From JAGOTP01 sp964598725 (GTDB taxonomy: Bacteria; Patescibacteriota; Patescibacteriia; 2-12-FULL-60-25), in NCBI GenBank assembly GCA_964598725.1, contig CAZRCW010000001.1, positions 682,001 through 746,000 of the forward strand: 64,000 nt of DNA. Direction: 5' to 3'. A program made the position numbers and the translations under genes. The first letter of the stretch is position 1; each line of letters begins with the position of its first letter. This document shows positions 1-8,459 of this stretch, one piece after another. The notes under the pieces were generated by a model. It did no database searches and was not told where the DNA came from. It saw only the letters and a program-made list of their open reading frames with translations.

Positions 1-13
1 ATTATAGGGGCCA

Positions 14-1816
14 ATGGCCCAGCCCTTTCGACTTAGCGCCACGGCGAAACTCGCCCGACCGACCTACCGTCCCAAAGAAACGGTTGCCCCCTTTTCGTTT
101 CGGATGCGCGTCGTTCAAGTGGGCTGTATTTTATTGACTCTGGTGTTGGTCGGGCGCTTCTTTCAACTTCAGGTAATGGAACATGCGGTCTATCAACTGC
201 TCGCTTCCGATCAACACGACATGAAGGCGTCGCTCGAACCAAGTCGTGGGACAATTTACGTACGTGATCAGTGGGATCAAAAACTCTATCCAATCGCCAA
301 AGATCGACCGGCGTGGAACCTATTCGCCGCTCCCCGAGAAATGAAAGACAAGGCGGTGGTAGCTGAAAAGGTCGGTGTTCTCTTGAATCAACCAAAAGAA
401 GAACTGCTCGCTCGCTTTGTTGCCGCGAGTAGTTCGGCGTATCTGCCGCTTGCGAAGGACATTCCCTTTGAAAACGTCGAGAAGATCCGCGATGAGGGAA
501 TCGCCGGTATCTGGGTCGCGCGTGGATCGGCACGTTTGTATCCCGAAACCGGCATGGGCGGACAGTTGATCGGCTTCACCGTGACCAACGATAAGAATAT
601 GCGTGAAGGCAGGTATGGAATCGAAAGCTACGAGAATACCGAGCTGGCAGGTGTTCCGGGTATGATCGAGGGGGAGCGCGACGCCTTAGGTCGGCGCCTT
701 GCCTTTGGTCAGGCGACCGTCCAGCCACCAAAGAATGGGGCAGATGTAGTCCTCACCATCGATCGCAGTATCCAGCAGTTCTTATGCCAGAAGATGCAGG
801 AAGCAACGGAGCGTTACGAAGCTGACGGAGCGACCGGCATCATTCTGAACCCAGAGACAGGCGCGATTCTTGGGATGTGTTCCTATCCGAACTTCTTACC
901 AAGCGAAGTGGGGAAAGTGAAAGATATTAGCGTGCTAAACAATCCGGCCACCTTCGGTCCCTATGAGCCTGGGTCCATCTTTAAGGCGTTTACGATGGCG
1001 GCGGGGATCGAATCAGGGAAGATCTCGCCGGAGACGGTGTATGTCGACAAAGGGGTTGAAGAGATTGATAACTTCAAGATTCGAAATTCGGACAAACTCG
1101 CTCATGGATCGCAGACCATGATCAAGGTCTTAGAGATGTCTTTGAATACGGGTACAATTTTTGTTCAACGTTTAGTTGGGCGTGAAAACTTCCAGTCGTA
1201 TGTGAAGCGCTTCGGCTTTGGAGTCAAAACAGGCGTGGAACTTCCGGCTGAAACGGCGGGGAATATCAGCAGCTTGGATCGGAAAGGTCAGATCTATGCC
1301 GCAACCGCTTCGTTCGGTCAGGGGATTACGACCACTCCGCTTCAGCTTGTGGCTGCCTATGCCGCCTTGGCTAACAATGGCACCCTCATGAAGCCTTACA
1401 TTGTGCAAGAAGTCATTCAGGATGGAGTAAGTACGAAGACTAAACCACAGCCGGTGCGCGAAGTGGTAAGTTCACGAACGGCTAGATTGGTCACTGGTAT
1501 GTTGGTGAATGTCGTCGAAAATGGCCATGGAAAAAGGGCTGGGGTACCCGGGTATTACGTAGCTGGAAAGACCGGTACTGCCCAGATTCCTGACCCGAAG
1601 AATGGAGGATACCTGCCACCGGAAGTTACCATCGGGTCGTTCGCAGGCTATGCGCCGGCTGATCATGCCAAATTTGCGATGCTGGTGAAGGTTGATCGCC
1701 CGAAGACAGTGGCCTTCGCCGAGTCTTCTGCCGCACCTATTTTTGGAGAGATCGCCCAGTTCCTGATGACATATTTCCATATCGAACCAGAACGTCCATT
1801 GCCGAGCGGCTCCTGA
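14..1816 (+). CDS. ftsI: Division-type penicillin-binding protein (FtsI/PBP2-like transpeptidase)
   Basis: Class B penicillin-binding protein that cross-links peptidoglycan at the cell surface, 600 aa. One N-terminal membrane segment (about residues 32-50) is followed by a dimerisation domain and a transpeptidase domain. The three catalytic motifs are visible: SIFK with Ser321 and Lys324, SLN at about 376-378, and KTGT at 519-522. murF follows 20 bases downstream, as in division and cell-wall clusters, which favours FtsI over the elongation PBP2; a separate MrdA-like protein is encoded at 31.3 kb beside mreBCD. The ATG has no clear Shine-Dalgarno. The upstream gene of the cluster lies outside the window. 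Confidence 0.9.
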   Translation: MAQPFRLSATAKLARPTYRPKETVAPFSFRMRVVQVGCILLTLVLVGRFFQLQVMEHAVYQLLASDQHDMKASLEPSRGTIYVRDQWDQKLYPIAKDRPAWNLFAAPREMKDKAVVAEKVGVLLNQPKEELLARFVAASSSAYLPLAKDIPFENVEKIRDEGIAGIWVARGSARLYPETGMGGQLIGFTVTNDKNMREGRYGIESYENTELAGVPGMIEGERDALGRRLAFGQATVQPPKNGADVVLTIDRSIQQFLCQKMQEATERYEADGATGIILNPETGAILGMCSYPNFLPSEVGKVKDISVLNNPATFGPYEPGSIFKAFTMAAGIESGKISPETVYVDKGVEEIDNFKIRNSDKLAHGSQTMIKVLEMSLNTGTIFVQRLVGRENFQSYVKRFGFGVKTGVELPAETAGNISSLDRKGQIYAATASFGQGITTTPLQLVAAYAALANNGTLMKPYIVQEVIQDGVSTKTKPQPVREVVSSRTARLVTGMLVNVVENGHGKRAGVPGYYVAGKTGTAQIPDPKNGGYLPPEVTIGSFAGYAPADHAKFAMLVKVDRPKTVAFAESSAAPIFGEIAQFLMTYFHIEPERPLPSGS

Positions 1817-1835
1817 TTTTCTACTATAAAACCCT

Positions 1836-3188
1836 ATGAGCCTCCATACATCCCTTGAGCGCTGGTTGGGTCAACAGGCGAAAAAGGTGCTTCGTCGCGA
1901 ACGCCCGTTCGTGATTACGGTGAGTGGAGCGGTCGGGAAGACAACAACCAAACGAGCGATTGGAGCGATGTTAGACTGTCATGATCACAGCGCCCCATTT
2001 CGTGTTTCCCCAAAAAGTTACAACAATGAGCTCGGCGTTCCGCTGACGGTCTTCGGGCATGATGCGCCCAGTCGTTCATTCGGTGCCTGGGCCCGTTTGT
2101 TAAAAGACGGCTTTGTCTATGGGTTTGGTTTGAAGAAACTGGGAGTGAAGACGTTTGTCTTTGAGATCGGGGCAGATGCGCCAAATGATTTGGACTATCT
2201 CCTCGGCCTGCTGACTCCTGATATCTCCGTTGTGAGCGCTGTCATGCCAGACAACGAAGGACTAACACCGGTGCATACCTCGAACTTTCCATCGGCGGAA
2301 GCCTTAGTCGAAGAAGAAACCAAACCGGTTGCAAAGACGCGTCCAGAGGGAACGGTTATTTTGAATGCCGATGATAAACGCGTCTTCGCGATGCGTCATG
2401 CAACGGCGGCCCAGTGTTTGACCTTCGGAGAAGCGGAAGGGGCAGACATTCGCTTTGTGAATCGTAAGATCATCACCAAGACAACTGATCATGGTGAGAT
2501 GCCCGTCGGGCTCGAGGTACACTTCAAGGTCTTGCAACGAGATGAGGTTTTTTATATCCCGGGTGTCTTTGGTCGATCGGTGGCGTATGCAGTTGGAGCA
2601 GCACTTGCGGTGGCAGTGGCGCTTGATTTCACGCCCGAAGAGTATCGCGCCTTTGGAAATCACTTCCAGCCGTACCCTGGCCGCACGCGCATCATTCCTG
2701 GTATCAAGGCGACAACGCTCTACGATGATACCTATAACGCCTCACCTGCCGCGGTCCTAGCCGGTCTAAAAGACCTCGCTGAAACGCCAGTCAGTGCTGG
2801 TCAACGTAAGATCGTTTGCTTGGGAGAAATGCGTGAATTAGGTGAATCAAGTGACCGCATGCATCAATTTATTGGCTCAGAAATCGCCCGTTTGGGGATT
2901 GACCATCTGGTGGCATGTGGTAGGATGGCGCAGCTTTTAGCCGACGGTGCGCGTGCGAATGGCATGACCGAAGAACGGATCCATACCTTCGATGACGTAC
3001 CAGAAGCAGGGCAGTGGATTCAGCGCTTTATGAAGCCCGGAGATATCGTCTTCGCCAAGGCTTCGGAGGGTCGCTTGGACTCCGTCGGAGCTCGGATGGA
3101 ACGCGTCATCAAGGAGTTGATGGCCGAACCGAACCGAGCAGGGGAGATGCTCGTTCGTCAGGACAAAGCCTGGCAACGATACAGTTAG
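1836..3188 (+). CDS. murF: UDP-MurNAc-tripeptide--D-Ala-D-Ala ligase
   Basis: Cytoplasmic Mur ligase that adds D-Ala-D-Ala to the UDP-MurNAc peptide, the last soluble step of peptidoglycan precursor synthesis; 450 aa, normal length. The ATP-binding loop GAVGKTTT is at residues 31-38, the MurF-type YNNELGVP at 62-69, and YDDTYNASP (as in MurF DDxYNxNP) near 296. It lies 20 bases after the penicillin-binding protein and is probably co-transcribed. There is no Shine-Dalgarno; a TATAAA stands 5 bases before the ATG. alr (D-Ala supply) is at 37 kb. Confidence 0.93.
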   Translation: MSLHTSLERWLGQQAKKVLRRERPFVITVSGAVGKTTTKRAIGAMLDCHDHSAPFRVSPKSYNNELGVPLTVFGHDAPSRSFGAWARLLKDGFVYGFGLKKLGVKTFVFEIGADAPNDLDYLLGLLTPDISVVSAVMPDNEGLTPVHTSNFPSAEALVEEETKPVAKTRPEGTVILNADDKRVFAMRHATAAQCLTFGEAEGADIRFVNRKIITKTTDHGEMPVGLEVHFKVLQRDEVFYIPGVFGRSVAYAVGAALAVAVALDFTPEEYRAFGNHFQPYPGRTRIIPGIKATTLYDDTYNASPAAVLAGLKDLAETPVSAGQRKIVCLGEMRELGESSDRMHQFIGSEIARLGIDHLVACGRMAQLLADGARANGMTEERIHTFDDVPEAGQWIQRFMKPGDIVFAKASEGRLDSVGARMERVIKELMAEPNRAGEMLVRQDKAWQRYS

Positions 3189-3215
3189 AACAAGCATCGC
3201 AGCGACAGTGGCCGT

Positions 3216-3241
3216 GCCACGTCGCTCGCGAGCGACGTGGC
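3216..3241. repeat. Perfect 26-bp palindrome overlapping the tRNA-Glu 5' end
   Basis: The arm GCCACGTCGCTCG is followed directly by its exact reverse complement, with no spacer. The last three bases (3239-3241) are also the first three of the tRNA-Glu acceptor stem. It could end murF transcription or shape processing of the tRNA leader. No U-run follows, so a standard terminator is not supported. Confidence 0.7.
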
Positions 3242-3313
3242 CTCATCGTTTAATGGCTAGGACAACCCCCTCTCACGGGGTAAATGGGGGTTCGATTCCC
3301 CCTGGGGCTACCA
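3239..3313 (+). tRNA. tRNA-Glu (anticodon CTC)
   Basis: A complete cloverleaf can be drawn: acceptor GGCCTCA pairs with TGGGGCT (two G-U pairs), the anticodon stem ACCCC/GGGGT encloses the 7-base loop CTCTCAC, giving anticodon CTC, and the T arm is GGGGG-TTCGATT-CCCCC. Discriminator A and an encoded CCA follow. The D-arm and T-arm sequences resemble bacterial tRNA-Glu. A strong terminator begins 2 bases after the CCA. Confidence 0.95.
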
Positions 3314-3314
3314 T

Positions 3315-3346
3315 ACAAAAACATTCGCTCAGGCGAGTGTTTTTGT
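3315..3346 (+). terminator. Intrinsic terminator after tRNA-Glu
   Basis: A 14-bp stem (one G-U pair) with a TCAG loop and a T-rich right arm. It ends tRNA-Glu transcription and overlaps the start region of the next gene. Confidence 0.9.
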
Positions 3347-3362
3347 TTATACTCATTTCCAT

Positions 3363-3857
3363 ATGAAATTGCTAGCCACAATCAATCCAGAGGGAGTTAC
3401 GGAAGAAGAGGCGAAGGGATTCTCAGTGCGTCAGGCTGTGCGGGCGGTCGTTTTCGATAATGAGGGAAAGGTCGCCATTCTTCATGTCCAAAAACGTGGC
3501 TATCATAAAATTCCGGGCGGTGGTAGTGAGTCATCTGAGGATGTGATAACTGCATTACGACGAGAATGTCTGGAAGAAATCGGCTGCGAGATAGAAGTAG
3601 AGAATGAGATAGGGGAAATAGTAGAATATCGGAGGCAGCATCAATTGAAACAGATCTCATATGGGTATCGAGCGAAGCTAGTTGGTCAAAAGGGCATTCC
3701 TGCATTTACACAAGAAGAAAAAAGCGATTCGTTTACAGCAGAGTGGCATATGCTTGCTGAAGCAATAGACCAATTTGAAAAAGACAATCTAGAGCTATAT
3801 GAGAGCAAGTTCATGAGCACAAGAGATCTGCTTTTTTTGAAGAATCTAGCGTCATAA
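3363..3857 (+). CDS. Nudix hydrolase
   Basis: Hydrolase of nucleoside-diphosphate-type compounds; the substrate cannot be told from sequence. 164 aa. The Nudix box fits G-x5-E-x7-REUxEExGU with Gly53, Glu59, Arg67-Glu68, Glu71-Glu72 and Gly74. TATACT ends about 9 bases before the ATG and there is no Shine-Dalgarno, which suggests a very short or absent leader. Codon use is AT-richer than the accessory genes that follow. It stands alone after tRNA-Glu. Confidence 0.88.
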   Translation: MKLLATINPEGVTEEEAKGFSVRQAVRAVVFDNEGKVAILHVQKRGYHKIPGGGSESSEDVITALRRECLEEIGCEIEVENEIGEIVEYRRQHQLKQISYGYRAKLVGQKGIPAFTQEEKSDSFTAEWHMLAEAIDQFEKDNLELYESKFMSTRDLLFLKNLAS

Positions 3858-3919
3858 CAGACAACGCACCCGAGACAGGTCGACCAATAAGAAAGTGGTG
3901 CGAGCTGCCGCGAGTGCGG

Positions 3920-4546
3920 TTAAGAGGTTTGGGTTGTGACCATCCGACGCTTCACGCGCCAGAGGAGCAGGATCATACCGAGCGTGGAGGGGATCGCACG
4001 CAGCAGGTAGATGCCGGAGTAGATGTCTCGGCGAACAATGGCCGGGTAGAGCGCCGCGAGGCACCCTAGGAATCCGCACACCCAGAGCATGTATCGCTCG
4101 GTTGTTGCTGTCGCACGCCACAGACGGTGGACCGTTGCGGCGTATGCCACAACTCCCAGCAGCTGAACAAGGCAATAGGCGATGAATGTGTGGCTCTGCT
4201 TAGCGACGAGCCACCCAGCCACGATGACCACACCGCTGCCGAGGCAGAAGCGCTGCACGTTGTTGAAGGCGAGTTCGCCGAGTGTTCCATCGAGCGATCG
4301 TCTGGCTAGCATGGCGACCAGGATGGCGGTCGTGTTGACCGCTGCCGCCAGTAGGCCGATGTTTCCCGTGAGGGAGTGCCTGGGTGACGTCAGGTACATC
4401 CAGCTCGCCATGCCCATCATGACGAACATGAGGACCCAGGTTGCTGGCGCCGAATCGGTCTTCCTTCGCCAGATCCATCCGGCGTAGATGACACCTGAGC
4501 CGGTGCTGAGGAGCGCTGCGATGAAGACAGTCAGGATGTAGATCAC
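3920..4546 (-). CDS. Multi-pass membrane protein, third gene of PQ-loop-like operon
   Basis: 208 aa with about six hydrophobic segments and no known catalytic motif. The GTG start overlaps the TGA of the gene before it (GTGA overlap), with AGGAGA upstream, so translation is coupled. A longer frame to 4822 exists but runs through the preceding gene and its extra residues do not look like protein. Twice a short basic loop after a helix (near WRRK and HRLWR) recalls the P-x(n)-W repeats of the two genes before it, so the three may be one family. Probably a small transporter-like protein (PQ-loop or SemiSWEET type); this is an inference. Composition is GC-richer than neighbouring core genes. Confidence 0.72.
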   Translation of the reverse strand: MIYILTVFIAALLSTGSGVIYAGWIWRRKTDSAPATWVLMFVMMGMASWMYLTSPRHSLTGNIGLLAAAVNTTAILVAMLARRSLDGTLGELAFNNVQRFCLGSGVVIVAGWLVAKQSHTFIAYCLVQLLGVVAYAATVHRLWRATATTERYMLWVCGFLGCLAALYPAIVRRDIYSGIYLLRAIPSTLGMILLLWRVKRRMVTTQTS

Positions 4547-5151
4547 TTGTTCATCTCCTGCTTCGGCGCGCGAGCTGCCAGCAGCCACACCGCTCCATGC
4601 AGGACGATGTAGTTCACCGGGTACACCAGGTCGTGCCATGACTTGTGCCGTACGAGCACGAGGACGAAGTTCGAGATGTACACCAGGGTCCACAGGAACC
4701 ATGGTGTCTTCGGCTCGCACCACGGCTCCTTCCAGGTGTGGAGGATGGGCGGCATGAACGAGACGATGACCGCGACCTGGAGGATGGCGTTGGCGTAGAA
4801 CGCCTGCCGGAAGAGATACCACGCTCCGAGAGCCGTGAGGCCGATCGCGAGCGCGATCTTCTCGTTCCTAGTGAGCTTGGTCGTTCCGTGGTACCGAAGC
4901 ACCACGAAGAACGTCACGGTGCAGGCGAATGCGTCCACGATTCCAACCGTGGCCTTCACCAGGTCACCACTCAAGGATGTGTAGGAGAAGGCGTTCAGGA
5001 TCGATGTGAAGACCCAGAGCGCCCAGGTGGCCTTGCTCGGTGCGCTCTCCTTGTTGACCGCCTTCCGGTTGTACTGCCAGAACGCCGAGAGGAAGGGTAC
5101 GAGCTCGACGACAGCGATCACTTGTTCGACGGACAATGTTCGGATGTTCAT
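4543..5151 (-). CDS. Multi-pass membrane protein, PQ-loop-like, second gene of operon
   Basis: 202 aa, about seven membrane segments. Two similar halves carry the pattern proline, helix end, K/W-rich loop, then S/T-x-x-x-W: first LVPFLSAFWQYNRK then SKATWALW, later SFMPPILHTWKEP then KTPWFLW. This is the layout of PQ-loop and SemiSWEET-like proteins; the function is unknown. The ATG is one base after the stop of the preceding gene and has a strong AGGAGG. A longer in-frame reading to 5559 joins two separate genes through a frameshift and is not accepted. Confidence 0.75.
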   Translation of the reverse strand: MNIRTLSVEQVIAVVELVPFLSAFWQYNRKAVNKESAPSKATWALWVFTSILNAFSYTSLSGDLVKATVGIVDAFACTVTFFVVLRYHGTTKLTRNEKIALAIGLTALGAWYLFRQAFYANAILQVAVIVSFMPPILHTWKEPWCEPKTPWFLWTLVYISNFVLVLVRHKSWHDLVYPVNYIVLHGAVWLLAARAPKQEMNK

Positions 5152-5152
5152 C

Positions 5153-5559
5153 TTACGCCTCCTGGGCGTTATGGGTTTTCTTCCAGTGTCCGTGCAACAC
5201 CAGGTAGGTGCTGTAGCCCGTCCCGAACAGGTAGTAGGTCGGGTAGGCAGAATGCTCACGATCGCCCCGATGATGCAGATGCGATCGAATGAGTTGTCTC
5301 CGCCCTTGCCGTAGCGCAGGGTGAAGAGGAATGTCGCGGTAGGACCTGTCGCCAGGGCGACTGTGGCCGGAAGGTTGTTCCGAGCCCCGGACGCATAGTA
5401 CGTGCCCAGGATGACGAAGCCCATGACAGACCAGATCGCCCAGCTTGCCCGATTGGGCTTGTTCTTGCCACGCACCATCGAGACGATGTAGGGCACGAAC
5501 CCTACGAACGCGATGATACCGCCAATAAAACCCATGATTTTGTGAATGTTCGTTCCCAC
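5153..5559 (-). CDS. PQ-loop-like membrane protein, apparent 1-nt frameshift
   Basis: First gene of the three-gene operon. GTG start with AGGAGG 9 bases upstream. The first 104 codons encode FVPYIVSMVRGKNKPNR then SWAIWSV, a motif found in small patescibacterial membrane proteins. At about 5245-5250 the frame breaks. Shifting by one base restores a sensible end, YPTYYLFGTGYSTY then LVLHGHWKKT, and a TAA one base before the next ATG. One missing G (CTG-GCC-TAC read as CTG-CC-TAC) explains it. Restored length is about 135 aa. It may be a real mutation or a sequence error. Confidence 0.7.
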
Positions 5560-5601
5560 TTTTGCGTCCCTCCTTTTCTGGTTGTTTTACGGGGACAGGC
5601 T

Positions 5602-5630
5602 ATTTAAACACGCTTCTGTCGGGCAGGCAA
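5602..5630 (-). promoter_or_regulatory. Promoter of the membrane-protein operon
   Basis: On the minus strand TTGCCT, a 17-base spacer, then TTAAAT, about 40 bases before the GTG start at 5559. The remaining 5631-5799 holds no gene; it contains short inverted repeats and a variant of the polar motif (CTTTACGACTCAAG at 5786). Confidence 0.5.
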
Positions 5631-5799
5631 TCGTACTACGTCTTGGAAAGGGAGCGGCCTACGTTTTTTCACCGTCGTACAGAGACGTATACGAGGGTTC
5701 TACTAACCCCTAGGATAGGGGGGATGTGACCTGAATAGATCTGTTTTTATGCAATCGAGGCGGTGTTGGGTTTTGATAGGAGAGTCTTTACGACTCAAG

Positions 5800-6219
5800 C
5801 TAGGCCAGATGGTAATACTCGGCGAGGACAGGGTAGAGGCCGATCATCAGATCCAATCGCTGATAGAGTTCGGCTGGCTTTGCCCAGAGTGCGTCCGTGT
5901 GTTCGTCGGGATTAATCTGTAAAACTAAGTCTTCTTTTTTGGCGACAAAGCAATGGAAGACGGTGAACTCAAGATCGTGTTCGGGGCGTTGCCAGTGGTA
6001 CGTTTTGATGAACTTGAGGCGTTCTGGGTGGATCACGCAGCCGATTTCTTCTTCGACTTCGCGCAGAGCGGCGGTGCCTTCGTCTTCTTCGTCATCAACG
6101 CTACCGCCAACCAAGCCCCAGCAGGTGCCTTCGGGGTCTTGCGGATGGCGCTTGAGCACCAGAATTTCTCCGAGGTCGTTTTCGAAGATCACTCCAACGG
6201 CCAGTACCAAATTTTTCAT
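5800..6219 (-). CDS. Nudix hydrolase
   Basis: 139 aa. The Nudix box runs from Gly39 through Glu45 to Arg53-Glu54 and the Glu56-Glu58 cluster, all key positions present. VLKRHPQDPEG followed by WGLVGGSV resembles MutT or Ap4A-hydrolase-like proteins; the substrate is not assignable. TATAGT ends 7 bases before the ATG with a TTAGAC 17 bases further up, and no Shine-Dalgarno is present, so the mRNA may be leaderless. Core-type composition. Confidence 0.88.
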   Translation of the reverse strand: MKNLVLAVGVIFENDLGEILVLKRHPQDPEGTCWGLVGGSVDDEEDEGTAALREVEEEIGCVIHPERLKFIKTYHWQRPEHDLEFTVFHCFVAKKEDLVLQINPDEHTDALWAKPAELYQRLDLMIGLYPVLAEYYHLA

Positions 6220-6262
6220 GGAGAAACTATACAGGATTTGAGAAAACAGTCTAAACGCGAAG

Positions 6263-6300
6263 CGCCCGGCAGTCTCTGTCCTCAGAGAGACTGCCGGGCG
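6263..6300 (-). terminator. 15-bp hairpin after the 6322 gene
   Basis: Perfect 15-bp stem CGCCCGGCAGTCTCT / AGAGACTGCCGGGCG with an 8-base loop, just downstream of the minus-strand stop. No immediate U-run follows, so it may act as an mRNA 3' end stabiliser as well as a terminator. Confidence 0.75.
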
Positions 6301-6321
6301 AAGTGGGAGAGGGCGTTGTTG

Positions 6322-6657
6322 CTACTTCGCCTTGAGGAGGAAGGCGGTGCACTGAGCGAGGTACTCCAGGAGCGCTTCCTTGAGCTCGGGTGTCTTCAGG
6401 AAGTGGCCGGGTTGCTCACGCTCATCCAGAACGCGCTTCCAGATGTCGGTTGTCCGCAGGAGATCGACGAAGAGGGGGTTCCCGAGCTGAATGTCGAGAC
6501 CGCTGCTCGTCGCGACCAGCCGGAAGTGGGGCGGACGTCCCGGCCTCGGTTGGCAGACGAAGTATGCCGGGATGTCGATGAAGGTGATCTTGATGAGCAC
6601 CTGATCCGACCAGGTGGGCATCTTGCCGCCGAGTTCAGGGAACGGGTCCTCGAGCAC
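6322..6657 (-). CDS. Hypothetical protein, 5' end uncertain or truncated
   Basis: 111 aa from a GTG at 6657. The frame stays open and protein-like for a further 17 codons (ending NILLQGQLIGSI before the GTG) up to a TAA, without any ATG, GTG or TTG. Base composition changes abruptly at about 6708, from AT-rich to the GC-rich accessory style. There is no Shine-Dalgarno and no promoter as clear as in the other accessory genes. Either the 5' end was lost when units were joined or an unusual start is used. I recognise no domain; a C-terminal helix is leucine-rich. Confidence 0.55.
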   Translation of the reverse strand: MLEDPFPELGGKMPTWSDQVLIKITFIDIPAYFVCQPRPGRPPHFRLVATSSGLDIQLGNPLFVDLLRTTDIWKRVLDEREQPGHFLKTPELKEALLEYLAQCTAFLLKAK

Positions 6658-6813
6658 GATCGACCCGATGAGCTGACCCTGGAGCAGGATGTTGGCAAAG
6701 TTTTATTTTGCTTCTCCCCAAGCCTTTTATCGGGTTGATACAAGCCTTAGGTGGAATGCGGAGGTGGGCGAGTGGGCCCAGTCGGAATGAGGCTGTGATT
6801 GCCTCCGCTTCAA

Positions 6814-8301
6814 TCAGATGGTCGTGGACTCGTTCGCCAGGGCGCGCGTAGCGCTGTCGGCGAGGACCATGGCGCCCGCCAGGATGATGTTGAACATCGT
6901 GGGAAGGTGCAGGAACTCGTCGGGAGCGTGCGCGTTCGTGCCGGGACCGAGCAGGCCGGTCACGATCACGCTGGCGTCCCGCCAGACCTTGGCCAGCATG
7001 CCCATGAAGGGGATGGTGCCGCCCTCGCCCTGGTACTGCACCGGCTTGCCGAAGGCGGTCAGCGAGGCGTTGTTCAGCGACTCGCTGAGGGCCGCATCGA
7101 AAGGTTCGGCCCTCCAGCCGGGAGCGGCGTGACCAGCCTCGAGGGTGATCTTGCAGCCCGGCTGCTGGACGGACCCGAGTACCTTGAGCAACTGAGCCAG
7201 TACCACCTTCGGGTCGGAGTGCGGTGGAATCCGGACGGAGAGCTTGCGCACTACCTTCCCGGCGATCGTGTTGCCCTTCGGCCGCTCGGCGGGATCGATG
7301 TCGATGACCGCGAGCGACGCACGGAGCGTGTTGTTGATGACGCGCGAGACGAGCTGGAGCTCGGTGCTGGGGAGCGTGTTGGCGACCCAGGCGAAGCCAT
7401 CGAGCACGCCCTGCTTGCCGATGACCTGGACCATCCTGGTGACCTGCTCGACATCTTGATTGGTCACGTCTGACGCCGCCGTCGTCAGGACGTCCTCCTG
7501 AATCGATTGCGTATCGAGGTAGGCGATGTGCCCGATCAGGTTCGCCAGCACGATGTGCGGATCCGGCACGATGCCGCCACCCGCACCCGAGTGAACGCCC
7601 TGCTCGAGCACCTCGATCGTGACCGTCACGTCGACCAGCCCACGAAGCGAGGTGGTGACCCAGAGCTCGCCGAAGGTCTTGGCCCCGGAGTCGAGGCACA
7701 GGATGTTGTCCGGCGTCCCGATCCGACCCTTCAGCGCGGTGAGGTGATGCGGCAGGTCATCGCTGCCGGACTCCTCGTTGCCCTCGATCAGGACGACCGT
7801 CCGCTTGTGCGGCAGTTGCTGGTCCTGCAGCAGCTTGATCATGGTGATGGCTGCCGGGCAGGCGTAGCCGTCGTCGGCCGGGCCGCGACCGTAGAGCTTG
7901 AGCCCATCCGGTCCGTCGACCCAGGTCGGGTCCCAGGGGCCCTTGCCGATCTTCCAGCCGTTCATGCCAGGCTGCTTGTCGAGGTGCCCGTAGAGCAGGT
8001 CGGTGCCCTTCGGGAGGACCTCGCCCTGCCCCGGGTTCGCGTCGATCGTGATGAGGAGCACCGGCGACCGACCTTCGATCTCGTGGATCTCGGTCGTGAG
8101 GCCCTGGATGCCCTGGTTCTCGCACCAGCCCTGGAAGAGCCGCGCGGCCTCGTCGATGTGGCCCTTCTCGTGCCACGCCTTGTCGTGACCGCTGCTCACG
8201 CAGGGGATCCTGACGTAGTCCTCGAGGAGATGCTGCATGCTCTCTCCCCAGAGTCGCTCGATCAAAGCTCGGGCACGCTGTACATGGATCTGGCTACTCA
8301 C
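6814..8301 (-). CDS. M20-family metallodipeptidase
   Basis: Zinc-dependent exopeptidase of family M20 (carnosinase/PepV-like), probably a cytoplasmic di- or tripeptidase. 495 aa. Metal and catalytic motifs: YGHLDKQP with His106 and Asp108, GRGPADDG with Asp143-Asp144, EGNEESGS with Glu175-Glu176, the dimerisation-domain motif GVHSGAGGG, and EGGTIPFM near the C-terminus. GTG start with AAGGAGA 6 bases upstream. Stand-alone unit in the GC-rich accessory style. Peptide scavenging fits a genome with little amino-acid biosynthesis, together with the M29 peptidase at 13.8 kb. Downstream, GCGGAGG and CCTCCGC (about 6760-6810) can pair. Confidence 0.9.
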   Translation of the reverse strand: MSSQIHVQRARALIERLWGESMQHLLEDYVRIPCVSSGHDKAWHEKGHIDEAARLFQGWCENQGIQGLTTEIHEIEGRSPVLLITIDANPGQGEVLPKGTDLLYGHLDKQPGMNGWKIGKGPWDPTWVDGPDGLKLYGRGPADDGYACPAAITMIKLLQDQQLPHKRTVVLIEGNEESGSDDLPHHLTALKGRIGTPDNILCLDSGAKTFGELWVTTSLRGLVDVTVTIEVLEQGVHSGAGGGIVPDPHIVLANLIGHIAYLDTQSIQEDVLTTAASDVTNQDVEQVTRMVQVIGKQGVLDGFAWVANTLPSTELQLVSRVINNTLRASLAVIDIDPAERPKGNTIAGKVVRKLSVRIPPHSDPKVVLAQLLKVLGSVQQPGCKITLEAGHAAPGWRAEPFDAALSESLNNASLTAFGKPVQYQGEGGTIPFMGMLAKVWRDASVIVTGLLGPGTNAHAPDEFLHLPTMFNIILAGAMVLADSATRALANESTTI

Positions 8302-8366
8302 GGTGTCTCCTTCCCCCTGAAGAGGGGTACCCGACCATCGGGCAGCAAAAGGGTAGGCGATCGACT

Positions 8367-8395
8367 ATTAAAATACAAGTTTCTAAACAAAACAA
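8367..8395 (-). promoter_or_regulatory. Putative promoter of the M20 dipeptidase
   Basis: Minus strand TTGTTT, 17 bases, TTTAAT, upstream of the GTG at 8301. Weaker than the other accessory promoters. Confidence 0.4.
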
Positions 8396-8396
8396 A

Positions 8397-8451
8397 GAGC
8401 CCGTCCGTGATGACAGAGGGCGAGGGCGTCACCGGGTGGGGTGACGGGCTC
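8397..8451 (-). terminator. Compound hairpin terminator after the 8460 gene
   Basis: Outer stem GAGCCCGTC/GACGGGCTC encloses an imperfect inner stem (GTGATGAC with GCGTCAC). On the minus strand it is followed by a T-rich stretch. Confidence 0.75.
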
Positions 8452-8459
8452 TCTGTGCA

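Noticed and set aside
4645..5292. Plus-strand frames opposite the membrane-protein operon
   Set aside because: Shadow frames: low-complexity charged residues, no ribosome site, opposite genes with strong starts.
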